A stretch of DNA of 28,099 nucleotides from DATNNN01 sp035601815 (GTDB lineage: Bacteria > Pseudomonadota > Alphaproteobacteria > Rhizobiales > Xanthobacteraceae), in the NCBI GenBank assembly GCA_035601815.1, contig DATNNN010000119.1:1-28099 (forward strand), read 5' to 3'. The notes under the pieces are model-generated. The model had not been told where the DNA came from, did no database searches, and worked only from the letters and a program-made list of their open reading frames with translations. A program made the translations under genes and the position numbers. Within the stretch, counting starts at the first letter, position 1. Each line of letters begins with the position of its first letter. Below, piece after piece: positions 15,716 through 22,997 of this stretch.

Positions 15716-16147
15716 TCAGGCGGTCCGGATATATTCCTCGAGCGCGCCCTTCTCGCGTTCCATCTCCGCGAGCCGGTACTTGACCACGTCGCCGATCGAG
15801 ATGATGCCAGCGAGCCGCTCATTTTCCACGACCGGCACATGGCGGAAACGGCCGGCGGTCATGTGGTGCATCAGCTCAGGAATGGTCTCGTCGCCGCCGC
15901 AAGTGATGACGTCGCGGGTCATGGCCTGCGCCACCTGCTCTTCCAGCGCGCCGCTGCCGCGTGCGGCGAGCGCACGCACGATGTCGCGCTCCGACAGGAT
16001 ACCGATCACGCGGGCATCGGCCCCGGTCACGACGACCGCTCCGATATGGCGGTCCGACAACAGACGCGCGGCCGCGGCGAGCGTCGCGACCGGCGCAATG
16101 GTGCAGACTTCACGGCCCTTGAGGTCGAGGATGGCGCGGACGGTCAT
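15716..16147 (-). CDS. CBS-domain protein (two CBS repeats)
   Basis: This 143-residue cytosolic protein consists of two CBS motifs, about residues 8-64 (GAVVVTGADARVIGILSERD) and 76-130 (FRHVPVVENERLAGIISIGD). Such Bateman modules bind adenosine nucleotides or related ligands and usually regulate a partner. There is no catalytic domain. A short helical tail rich in Glu ends the protein. The ATG at 16147 follows GGAGGAC. It lies 71 bases downstream of the rhomboid gene on the same strand, separated by a GC-rich stem, so the two may be co-transcribed. Confidence 0.92.
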   Translation of the reverse strand: MTVRAILDLKGREVCTIAPVATLAAAARLLSDRHIGAVVVTGADARVIGILSERDIVRALAARGSGALEEQVAQAMTRDVITCGGDETIPELMHHMTAGRFRHVPVVENERLAGIISIGDVVKYRLAEMEREKGALEEYIRTA

Positions 16148-16174
16148 GGGCGTCCTCCAATCGAGATTCCCTAC

Positions 16175-16205
16175 CCCGCCGGCGGATTGTCCGCCTTTCG
16201 GCGGG
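16175..16205 (-). other. GC-rich stem-loops between rhomboid and CBS genes
   Basis: GGCGGA and TCCGCC (16181-16195) form a short stem around three bases, and the flanking CCCGCC and GGCGGG can pair as an outer stem. No T-run follows on the minus strand. It may be an intercistronic stability element; function is unknown. Confidence 0.35.
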
Positions 16206-16218
16206 ATTGGCAAGGGCT

Positions 16219-17001
16219 CTACTGAGGTGCCGCCCGCACCGGGTCGAAGAGGGGAAACAACAGCAACCCTCCGAGGAACCCGCCCACGTGGGCCTGCCAG
16301 GCCACGGTCGCATCGGCAACGCCGGTCGCGAACGCGCTCGCGCCGAACATCAGGTTGAGCAGGAACCATACTCCGAGGAACGCGAGCACCTGCGGGTTGC
16401 GCAACGCGCGCATGAGCGGGGCGGCCGGCACCTTGAACGCGTCGGGCCCGTGGCGACGGAAGCCGCCGAGCGGTCCTCCGTCTTCGAAGGCAAAACGCGT
16501 CGCCGCCGCCATGGCGCCGGAAATCGCCGCCGACGCGCCGATCACCGGCACGAACTCGCCTACGTGCGTGATCAGGTGCGCGAGCGCTCCCGCCGCCGCC
16601 GTCACCGCTGAGAAGGCGAGGAAGCGCCCGGCGCCGAAACGCCAAGCGAGCGGGCTGCCGAAGGCGGCGAGCCACACGAGATTGATGCCGATGTGCCAGA
16701 CGTCGCCGTGCAGGAACGCATAGGTGACGAAGGTCCAGATTCCGGCGGCGACGCCGCCCGGGAACTGCACGTCGATCAGGAGCTCCGAGCCGTAGCGCGC
16801 CGGCACGAAGGCGAACCACAGGAGCACCTGGAGATCGGTGTCCGGGTCGAGCAGCAGGCCGCGCACGCCATGGATGGCCGCGAGCACGAGCGCAAGCCAC
16901 AAGACGACCCGCGGCAGGTTGAAGATCGGCTCTCGGGAAGGGGGCACGAGCGGCTTCCGAATCTGAAAAACCACATAGGCAGTCCGCGCGCCCGGGGGCA
17001 A
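16219..17001 (-). CDS. Rhomboid-family intramembrane serine protease
   Basis: This 260-residue membrane protein has about six hydrophobic segments. The rhomboid residues are visible: HIGIN (His103, Asn107) in the second helix region, Ser157 in GASAAISG and His238 in WQAHVGGFLGG. The usual GASG is GASA here. The family cuts substrates within the membrane. The start is uncertain: the frame has no early ATG, only a TTG at 17001 and a GTG at 16974, and neither has a strong ribosome binding site. The homologous part begins around REPIFNLP (residues 23-30). An intrinsic terminator on the same strand lies just upstream, so the gene may be controlled by attenuation or have its own close promoter. Confidence 0.9.
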   Translation of the reverse strand: MPPGARTAYVVFQIRKPLVPPSREPIFNLPRVVLWLALVLAAIHGVRGLLLDPDTDLQVLLWFAFVPARYGSELLIDVQFPGGVAAGIWTFVTYAFLHGDVWHIGINLVWLAAFGSPLAWRFGAGRFLAFSAVTAAAGALAHLITHVGEFVPVIGASAAISGAMAAATRFAFEDGGPLGGFRRHGPDAFKVPAAPLMRALRNPQVLAFLGVWFLLNLMFGASAFATGVADATVAWQAHVGGFLGGLLLFPLFDPVRAAPQ

Positions 17002-17010
17002 GCGGCGCCG

Positions 17011-17047
17011 AAAAAGAAGAGACCCGCGGGAAACCCCTTCCCGCGGG
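17011..17047 (-). terminator. Intrinsic terminator on the minus strand with no gene upstream
   Basis: Arms CCCGCGGGAA (17023-17032) and TTCCCGCGGG (17038-17047) pair perfectly over ten bases around five bases. Read on the minus strand, the stem is followed by TCTTCTTTTT. No minus-strand protein gene ends here, so it must end a non-coding transcript or a leader. Confidence 0.75.
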
Positions 17048-17125
17048 CCTTGTCACGTCCCTGCTCCCCGTCCGGGAGAGCTTTCAGTGGTGAGCCGTCT
17101 TCAGAAGCCGAGGTGAACCTAGCAC
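17011..17125 (-). ncRNA. Candidate small RNA or rhomboid leader
   Basis: The candidate ends in the terminator above. Inside it is a second stem, GCTC-CCC with GGG-GAGC at 17063-17081 around GTCC and one bulged base. The start is a guess: a weak TTGGCG and a TGCTAG with a non-ideal 19-base spacing lie near 17118-17150. I could not match it to a known RNA family. Confidence 0.4.
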
Positions 17126-17137
17126 GGACAATTGTCC
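17126..17137. promoter_or_regulatory. Palindrome, possible operator
   Basis: GGACAATTGTCC is a perfect 12-base palindrome between the rhomboid side and the PAS gene, within the presumed promoter of the small RNA candidate. Palindromes of this length occur by chance, so this is only a candidate. Confidence 0.3.
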
Positions 17138-17275
17138 CGTCCACGCCAACCGCGTCTTAACCCTAATTTCGGCGCGACCCCGCCGTTTTCCGCGTCCGCC
17201 CGCCTGCGGCACGCCGCGTGCTCGATTTCTCCGTGCCGTCCCACAACGGGGCGGTGAGTGAATTCGGAGTTTTCC

Positions 17276-17848
17276 ATGAAGCACGCAGCCACGCGCGAGC
17301 TCCACGCCTACTGGGACCGCCTGCGCGCCGGGCGCGCGGCACCGGAGCGCAGTGATCTCGATCCGGGAGCGATCAAAAACCTGCTCGGCGACGTCTTCCT
17401 CGTCGAGGTGATGGCGGCGGAGCGCTATATCGTTCGCCTGGCCGGTACCCGCATCTGCGCCATGTGGGGCCGCGAGCTGAAGGGTAAGTCGCTCAGCGAC
17501 GCCTTCGCCCTCGACAATCCCGAAGAGCTTTACGAGCTGTTCGACGACGTCTCCGGCAACGCTATGCCGGCGGTCGCCGGCCTCGCAGCCGAAACCGCCG
17601 ACCGGCGCAAGCTCGATCTGGAGCTCGTGGTGCTGCCGCTCCGGCTGCGCGGCCGCACCCATGCCCGCCTGATCGGATCGCTGGCGGCCCTAGAGGTGCC
17701 GTATTGGGTAGGCGCGGTGCCGCTGACGCGGGCCCATCTCGTCTCGACGCGGCTGGTGCACCCCGACAGCGAGGAGCACGACAGTATCGCCGCACGCGGC
17801 CCGCTCGCCGCCGGGCGTCTGCGCGTCGTTCCGGGTGGAAGGCCTTAA
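17276..17848 (+). CDS. PAS-domain protein of the PAS_5 type
   Basis: This 190-residue protein fits the alphaproteobacterial PAS_5 family (formerly a DUF), small single-domain sensors without an output domain. The N-terminal helix TRELHAYWDRLRAGRAAPERSDLDP is typical, followed by the PAS core with VFLVEVMAAERYIVRLAGTRICAMWGRELKGKSLSD around residues 43-78 and a final strand near 118-145. No signal or membrane segment is seen. The ATG at 17276 follows GGAG six bases upstream. The ligand and partner are unknown. A PilZ gene follows after 97 bases on the same strand; TTAACC half-sites like those bound by CtrA occur before both genes. Confidence 0.82.
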   Translation: MKHAATRELHAYWDRLRAGRAAPERSDLDPGAIKNLLGDVFLVEVMAAERYIVRLAGTRICAMWGRELKGKSLSDAFALDNPEELYELFDDVSGNAMPAVAGLAAETADRRKLDLELVVLPLRLRGRTHARLIGSLAALEVPYWVGAVPLTRAHLVSTRLVHPDSEEHDSIAARGPLAAGRLRVVPGGRP

Positions 17849-17945
17849 CCGCGATTCATCTGGCCGCCACCGAGGATACGTCTCGTTAACCACGTCCGAC
17901 TAGGGTCGCGCGGGGCGGTAGTTCGCTTCCCCTTAGGTCGGTGTG

Positions 17946-18566
17946 ATGGCTCCAGCAACAATTCAGGCGACTGTGCTGCCGCTAAATCAGGAGCGGCGCC
18001 GGCATCAACGCGTCAAGGTCGTTCTCAACGGTCGCTACATGCTGTTGGATCGCCGCGAGTTCGACTGCCAGACCATCAATGTGTCGCCGGGCGGGGCGTT
18101 GCTCGCGGGCGCGACGCTGCCGCACATCGGCGAGGCAGTGGTGGCCTATGTGGATCATATCGGCCGACTCGAAGGCCGCTGCGTCCGCCACCTGCCGAAC
18201 TCCTTCGCCATGACCGTGACCGGCACCATCCGCCGCCGCGAGAAGCTCGCCGACCAGCTCACCTGGTTCGCCAACCGCGCCAAGCTCGGCCTGCCCGAGG
18301 ATCGCCGCCACGAGCGTTTCCCGCTCAAGGATCCGCGCTCGACGCTGACGCTGCCGAGCGGCCTTACCGTGCCGTGCCGAGTGATCGACGTATCGCTGTC
18401 CGGCGCCGCCGTCAGCGCCCAGGTCGTTCCACCCATCGGCTCGCCGGTGAGCGTGGGCCGCACGCCCGCCCGCGTCGTGCGTCACATCGAGGGCGGCTTC
18501 GCCGTCGAGTTCAGCCGCGTGCAGTCCACCGAGACGCTCGAGCGCGAGCTCAGTCCCGACGCCTAA
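17946..18566 (+). CDS. Protein with two PilZ domains, probable c-di-GMP receptor
   Basis: This 206-residue cytosolic protein contains two PilZ modules. Each has both ligand motifs: RRHQR (18-22) with NVSPGG (45-50), and RRHER (120-124) with DVSLSG (148-153). These match RxxxR and D/N-x-S-x-x-G, which bind cyclic di-GMP. No output domain is attached, so it probably acts by binding another protein, for example in motility, polysaccharide or cell-cycle control. A GTG directly before the ATG at 17946 is an alternative start. It lies 97 bases after the PAS gene and converges with the next gene 19 bases away. Confidence 0.9.
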   Translation: MAPATIQATVLPLNQERRRHQRVKVVLNGRYMLLDRREFDCQTINVSPGGALLAGATLPHIGEAVVAYVDHIGRLEGRCVRHLPNSFAMTVTGTIRRREKLADQLTWFANRAKLGLPEDRRHERFPLKDPRSTLTLPSGLTVPCRVIDVSLSGAAVSAQVVPPIGSPVSVGRTPARVVRHIEGGFAVEFSRVQSTETLERELSPDA

Positions 18567-18585
18567 ATCGAACCGTTCGCGCCGC

Positions 18586-19182
18586 CTAGTGGCTCGGTCC
18601 GCGCGCGTCGACCCCGTGATAGGGCGGGCTGCCGTAACCGAACAGGCCGGCACTGACGCTTTGCGGTGCCTTTTCGGCCGTTAGCCCGACGAAGAATGTG
18701 GTCTCTCCCACGCACAGCGGCTTGGCGAACATGAAGGTGATTGCGGCGCCGTCCTGTTCGGCCGACTTGACGCTAACCGAGCCGACGCCGCCCTTCACGC
18801 CGACGAAGACGTCGAACAAGTCGGGAGAGCCCTTCACGTAGGGCTGCTTCACCAGCGGGCCGAAGTCGACGGTGAGCCCGACCAGGCAGTCCACCCACCC
18901 TTTTCCTTGCGTGAGATCGACCCGGTACATGTACCCGGTCTTGCCCGCAGCCGGCGCGCCGGGCGCGCCCGTGAAGGTGCGCGACTGCAGGATCGCATTG
19001 CCGTCGTCGAGCCCGAGGCCGATTGTTCCCACCGTGTCGCTCACCGTGATCGTGCACGTCGGGTTGAAAGTGCAATTGACCTCGGGAAAGCTCACCTCGA
19101 CGACTTTGAGGTCTGCCGCCGCCGCCCCCGAAGCAATCGTCAAGATCGCTGCCGCCACCGCAATACTTGCTGCTTTTCTCAT
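18586..19182 (-). CDS. Small secreted protein, function unknown
   Basis: I do not recognise the family of this 198-residue protein. It begins MRKAASIAVAAAILTIASGA with a signal peptide likely cut after GAAAA (near residue 23). The mature part is beta-rich with four cysteines, two in VNCTFNPTCTITV (near 32-44), one in WVDCLVGL and one in PLCVGET, which could form two disulfides outside the cytoplasm. The ATG at 19182 is supported by GAGGGGAGGGG just upstream; a longer frame to 19326 is not. It is divergent from BTLCP across 403 bases. Confidence 0.75.
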   Translation of the reverse strand: MRKAASIAVAAAILTIASGAAAADLKVVEVSFPEVNCTFNPTCTITVSDTVGTIGLGLDDGNAILQSRTFTGAPGAPAAGKTGYMYRVDLTQGKGWVDCLVGLTVDFGPLVKQPYVKGSPDLFDVFVGVKGGVGSVSVKSAEQDGAAITFMFAKPLCVGETTFFVGLTAEKAPQSVSAGLFGYGSPPYHGVDARGPSH

Positions 19183-19585
19183 CGACCCCTCCCCTCGTTG
19201 CAGGAGACCCTTAAGAGTTGCATCTTTCCTGACCTGCACGCAACAATGCCGGTGCGTCTTTGGGGACGCCGTGATGGCCCGGCGGTGACCGTTTTTTGTC
19301 CCGCCGAGTTCGACCGGACAAGGCAAACAAAGCCTTTACGAAATTGGCGGGCCGCTGTTCGGCGGGGCGGACGCGAGCCGGCTCTCTGCCGGGCGCCCCG
19401 GCGCCGACCCCTTGCGCCGTGCGTGCTCGACCACGGTCGCGCGCATTTATCTAAAATTTGAACCATCTTGATTTGAATCAAACTCGAGGAAAATTTCGCT
19501 CAAGTAAGACTTTCAATTGAGCACGGCGCTTAGCCGAGCCGCAAATCCTGTCGTGCAAATGTGACCCTCACAGGGAGAGGGGACC
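19183..19585. other. 403-base divergent gap holding an FNR/FixK box
   Basis: I see no credible gene. The left part (19183-19440) is GC-rich with several short GC hairpins; the right part (19441-19560) is AT-rich and looks like the BTLCP promoter region, with the FNR/FixK-type box described separately. Confidence 0.5.
19468..19481. promoter_or_regulatory. Perfect FNR/FixK-type binding site
   Basis: The bases match TTGAT-N4-ATCAA exactly, the consensus of the oxygen-responsive regulators FNR, FnrL and FixK. Its centre is 111 bases before the BTLCP ATG. A weak -10 candidate, TAAGAC at 19505-19510, is placed so that the box centre would fall near -41.5, the usual activating position. Ten fixed bases make a chance match unlikely in 28 kb. 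Confidence 0.6.
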
Positions 19586-20236
19586 ATGCACAACAAGCCC
19601 CGACAGGCAGTCTTGATTTACGCGGCGGCTGCAGTGCTCGCCGCGGCGGCAATCGGCGCCGCGATGCCCGCTCTGGCGGGCCCGCGCGAGCAGGCGACGG
19701 CGCGTCCGATCTACATCGCGGTCGGTGATGTCACCCGGCCGCCCATCGGCTGGGTCGAGTTCTGCGACGAGCGGCCGTGGGAATGCCGCGTCGAAGCCAG
19801 CGAGCCGCGCGACGTGGAGCTCACCAAGGCGGTCGCCAAGGAGCTTGAGCGCGTCAACCGCTTCGTCAACGACCGCATCAAGCCGATGACGGATCTCGAG
19901 CACTACGGCGTGGTCGAGAAGTGGACCTATCCCGAGGACGGCTACGGCGATTGTGAGGACTACGTATTGCTCAAGCGCCGCATGCTCATGCAGCTTGGCT
20001 GGCCGCGGGAGGCGCTCTTGATCACGGTGGTGCGCGACAAGAAGGGCGACGGCCATTCGGTCCTCACCGTGCGCACCGACAAGGGCGAGCTCATCTTGGA
20101 CAACCAAGTGAATGAAATTCTGCCCTGGCACGACACGGGCTACCGCTACGTCAAGCGCCAGTCGCAGGCCGATCCCAATCTGTGGGTCGCGCTCGGCGAT
20201 CCGCGCCAGACGCCGGTGGTGGCGGCTCCTCGCTGA
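19586..20236 (+). CDS. Transglutaminase-like cysteine peptidase (BTLCP)
   Basis: This 216-residue exported protein belongs to the bacterial transglutaminase-like cysteine proteinase family common in alpha- and gammaproteobacteria. It has a signal peptide (hydrophobic 9-29, cleavage probable after ALAG near residue 32). The Cys-His-Asp triad is visible: Cys123 in GDCEDYVLLK, His157 in DGHSVLTV and Asp172 in ILDNQ. Relatives such as LapG cut adhesin N-termini under c-di-GMP control, but no LapD- or LapA-like gene is nearby. The AGGGAGAGGGG before the ATG supports the start. An FNR/FixK box lies upstream and a strong terminator downstream. Confidence 0.9.
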   Translation: MHNKPRQAVLIYAAAAVLAAAAIGAAMPALAGPREQATARPIYIAVGDVTRPPIGWVEFCDERPWECRVEASEPRDVELTKAVAKELERVNRFVNDRIKPMTDLEHYGVVEKWTYPEDGYGDCEDYVLLKRRMLMQLGWPREALLITVVRDKKGDGHSVLTVRTDKGELILDNQVNEILPWHDTGYRYVKRQSQADPNLWVALGDPRQTPVVAAPR

Positions 20237-20301
20237 ATTGGAGTTTCCCTAGCGCACCCGGTCACGTCCCCACCCCTCCCCGTCCCCGGACCGGGTACGC
20301 C

Positions 20302-20339
20302 GAGGCCGGCTCTTCCCCCAGAGCCGGCCTCACTTTTTT
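20302..20339 (+). terminator. Intrinsic terminator after BTLCP
   Basis: Arms GAGGCCGGCTCT (20302-20313) and AGAGCCGGCCTC (20320-20331) pair perfectly over twelve bases around six bases, and a run of six T follows at 20334-20339. On the minus strand the stem has no T-run, so it serves mainly BTLCP. Confidence 0.9.
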
Positions 20340-20342
20340 GAT

Positions 20343-22034
20343 TTAGAACACTGTCGTTTCCCGGTAGCTGCCCCACAGTCCCTTCAGCTTCTCGATGATC
20401 TCGCCCATTGACGCGCCGGCGGCGACGAGCTCGATCGTCACCGGCATGACATTCTCCCGCTCGTCCTTGGCGGTCGCCACCAGCTGGTCGAGCAGGGCCG
20501 CGACCTTGCGGTTGTCGCGCTCGGCACGCACCCGCTTTAGTCGCGCGACCTGCCGCGCCGCGGTGGTCGGATCGTAGGGATGGGTCTCGATCCCGTGCGC
20601 TTCGTCCGCCATCACGAACTGGTTGACGCCGATCACCGGCCGGTCGCCGCTTTGCTTGCGCAACGCCGTCTCGTAGGCGAAATCGGCGATCTGCTTTTGA
20701 AACCAGCCTTCCGCGATCAGCTTGATCGTGCCGCCGCGCGCGTCAACCTCGTCGAGGATCTCGAAAATACGCTTCTCGAACTCGTTGGTGAGGCTCTCGA
20801 CGTAGTACGACCCGCCGAGCGGATCGACCACGTTGGCGACGTTGGTCTCCTCGGCGATGATCTGCTGGGTGCGCAGCGCCATGCGCATGGCGTCTTCGGT
20901 GGGAATGGCGAAGGCCTCGTCGTAGCCGTTGGTGTGCAGCGACTGGCAGCCACCGAGCACGGCCGACAGCGCCTGCAACGCGGTGCGCACGGTGTTGATC
21001 GGGTACTGCGGCTTGGTCAGCGTCGCGGCCGCGGTCTGGCAGTGAAAGCGCAGCCGCATCGATTCCGGGTTCTTGGCCCCGAACCGGTTCTTCATGATCT
21101 TGGCCCAGACGCGGCGGGCGGCGCGAAATTTCGCGATCTCCTCGAAGAAATCGGCCTGCGACACGAAGTAAAACGCGAGCCGCGGCGCGAAGGCGTCTAC
21201 CTCCATGCCGGTCTTCAGCACTTCCTCGACATAGACGATGCCGTTGGCGAGCGTGAAGGCGGCCTCCTGCAGGGGTGAGGCGCCGGCTTCGGAGATGTGG
21301 TAGCCGGAAATATTGATCGGGTTGTAGCGCTTCATGTTGCGGGCGCAGAAGATGATGCAGTCGCGCACGATCCGCACCGACGGCGCGATCGGGAAGCAAT
21401 ATTCCTTTTGCGCCATGTATTCCTTCAGGATGTCGGCCTGAATGGTGCCGGACAGCTTGTCGAGGTTGAGCCCGCGCTTTCTTGCCAGTGCCACGTACAT
21501 TGCGAGCAGGATCCAGGCGCTTGGATTGATCGTCATCGACACGGAAATGTTCTCGAGATCGATGCCGTCGAATAACACCTCCATGTCGGCGAGCGTGTCG
21601 ATGGCGACGCCCTCGCGCCCGACCTCACCCTCGCTCATGGGATGATCGGAATCGTAGCCCATCAGCGTCGGCATATCGAAGTCGGTGGAGAGCCCGGTCT
21701 GACCGTGGGCGATCAGGAATTTGAATCGCTTGTTAGTGTCCTCGGCGGTGCCGAAGCCCGCGATCTGGCGCATGGTCCAGACGCGGCTGCGGTACATGGT
21801 TGGGTACGGCCCGCGGGTGAACGGATAGCGGCCAGGCAGGCCGATGTCGTCGATCGGCGTCTCGGCGATGTCGGCCGCGGTATAAACGCGCTTCACCGGG
21901 AAGTCGCCGATGGTGAAGAAAGCGGTACGGCGCTCGGCCTGCTTGTTCAGGAACGTCGCGACTTCGTTCGCTTCCCAGTCGGCGACCTCGCCCGACAATC
22001 GATTAAGCGATTTTGGACCGAGCGTCCGGTTCAT
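20343..22034 (-). CDS. hcmA: 2-hydroxyisobutyryl-CoA mutase, large subunit
   Basis: This 563-residue protein is a B12-dependent acyl-CoA mutase large subunit, a substrate-binding TIM barrel without the B12 domain, which is encoded separately at 24437. Three residues decide the substrate. Where methylmalonyl-CoA mutase has Tyr89, this has Ile91 (WTMRQIAGF). At the neighbouring pocket position it has Asp118 (GLSTDFDMPT). Where methylmalonyl-CoA mutase has Arg207, it has Gln209 (LKEYMAQKEY). Ile plus Asp is the hallmark of 2-hydroxyisobutyryl-CoA mutase. The catalytic His is kept in NISGYHISEAG. Family knowledge predicts interconversion of 2-hydroxyisobutyryl-CoA and 3-hydroxybutyryl-CoA. The second ATG (22034) is chosen because GAGGAG is seven bases upstream; the ATG at 22040 is too close. 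It overlaps the GTPase gene by 32 bases. Confidence 0.9.
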   Translation of the reverse strand: MNRTLGPKSLNRLSGEVADWEANEVATFLNKQAERRTAFFTIGDFPVKRVYTAADIAETPIDDIGLPGRYPFTRGPYPTMYRSRVWTMRQIAGFGTAEDTNKRFKFLIAHGQTGLSTDFDMPTLMGYDSDHPMSEGEVGREGVAIDTLADMEVLFDGIDLENISVSMTINPSAWILLAMYVALARKRGLNLDKLSGTIQADILKEYMAQKEYCFPIAPSVRIVRDCIIFCARNMKRYNPINISGYHISEAGASPLQEAAFTLANGIVYVEEVLKTGMEVDAFAPRLAFYFVSQADFFEEIAKFRAARRVWAKIMKNRFGAKNPESMRLRFHCQTAAATLTKPQYPINTVRTALQALSAVLGGCQSLHTNGYDEAFAIPTEDAMRMALRTQQIIAEETNVANVVDPLGGSYYVESLTNEFEKRIFEILDEVDARGGTIKLIAEGWFQKQIADFAYETALRKQSGDRPVIGVNQFVMADEAHGIETHPYDPTTAARQVARLKRVRAERDNRKVAALLDQLVATAKDERENVMPVTIELVAAGASMGEIIEKLKGLWGSYRETTVF

Positions 22035-22962
22035 GGGCATGCTCCTCGTGATGCGACGAGTCTAGCAGCTCGCTCGCAAGCGAATAGGGATCGGCCTCGC
22101 GCCGCGCTAGCCGCGCCGCGAGCGGCGCGCTCGCCTCGGCGGTGGCCTTGTCGAAGCGTTCGAGCAACAGGTTCTCTGCGGTCTTGCGCAGGCGAAATTG
22201 CGCGATCGCAAGGCGGCGCTGTTTGCCCGTTTCCGCCTCGAGCGCGACCCGGCGATGGCCGTCGAGCGCCGCCACCAACTCGTCGAGGCCTTGGCCGGTG
22301 ACCGCGCTCGTCGCCACCACCGGGATCGTCCAGTTGGATTTCTCCCCCCGCATCCCCAGCATCAGCATCTGCTTGAGATCGGTGAGGGTGCGGTTGGCGT
22401 CGCTGCGGTCGCACTTCGATACCACGTGAATGTCGGCGATCTCCAGAATCCCTGCCTTGATCGTCTGGACCTCGTCGCCGAGGCCGGGGGCGGAGACCAC
22501 GATCGTGGTGTGCGTCGCGCGCGCGATCTCGACCTCGTCCTGGCCGATCCCCACCGTCTCGATGATCACGGTGTCGTAGCCCGCGACGTCGAGGACATCG
22601 ACGGCTTCGAGCGTGGCGCGCGCCATGCCGCCGGTCGCGCCGTGGGTAGCCATGCTGCGGATGTAAACGCCGGGGTCGTTCGCGGTCTCGGTCATGCGGA
22701 TGCGGTCGCCGAGAATCGCGCCGCCCGAGTAGGGGCTCGACGGATCGACGGCGACGATGCCGACCTTGCCTTTCGTCCGCAGCTTTTCCGCGAGCCTGCT
22801 GACGAGCGTGGACTTGCCGCTGCCCGGCACCCCGGTGATGCCGACGATGTGGGCGCGCCCGGCGAGCTTGTAGATGCGCGACAGAGCGTCGCGCGCCTCC
22901 GGCTGGCCGCCTTCCGCCCGCGAGATCATGCGCGCAACGGCCGCCCTGTCGCCCGCCCTCAC
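22003..22962 (-). CDS. meaH: MeaB/MeaH-type GTPase, mutase chaperone
   Basis: This 319-residue P-loop GTPase matches the MeaB/ArgK family, which protects and reloads B12 mutases. The Walker A GITGVPGSGKST is at about 41-52, VDPSSPYSGGAILGDRIRM follows, and the switch region holds ETVGIGQDEVEI. The base-recognition motif reads SKCD, where most GTPases have NKxD. Its place between the ligase and the large subunit indicates that it serves this mutase. The annotated start is a GTG at 22962, but the frame is open upstream and similarity (SLTLVERV) may continue, with no ATG, GTG or TTG there, so the true start is uncertain. Confidence 0.9.
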   Translation of the reverse strand: MRAGDRAAVARMISRAEGGQPEARDALSRIYKLAGRAHIVGITGVPGSGKSTLVSRLAEKLRTKGKVGIVAVDPSSPYSGGAILGDRIRMTETANDPGVYIRSMATHGATGGMARATLEAVDVLDVAGYDTVIIETVGIGQDEVEIARATHTTIVVSAPGLGDEVQTIKAGILEIADIHVVSKCDRSDANRTLTDLKQMLMLGMRGEKSNWTIPVVATSAVTGQGLDELVAALDGHRRVALEAETGKQRRLAIAQFRLRKTAENLLLERFDKATAEASAPLAARLARREADPYSLASELLDSSHHEEHAHEPDARSKIA

Positions 22963-22997
22963 GCGTTCGACGAGAGTTAGCGAAGGTACATCGCGGC

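Noticed and set aside
20343..22034. Methylmalonyl-CoA mutase assignment for the large subunit
   Set aside because: The Tyr and Arg that bind the methylmalonyl carboxylate are replaced by Ile and Gln, an Asp is present in the pocket, and the B12 domain is a separate gene beside a CoA ligase.
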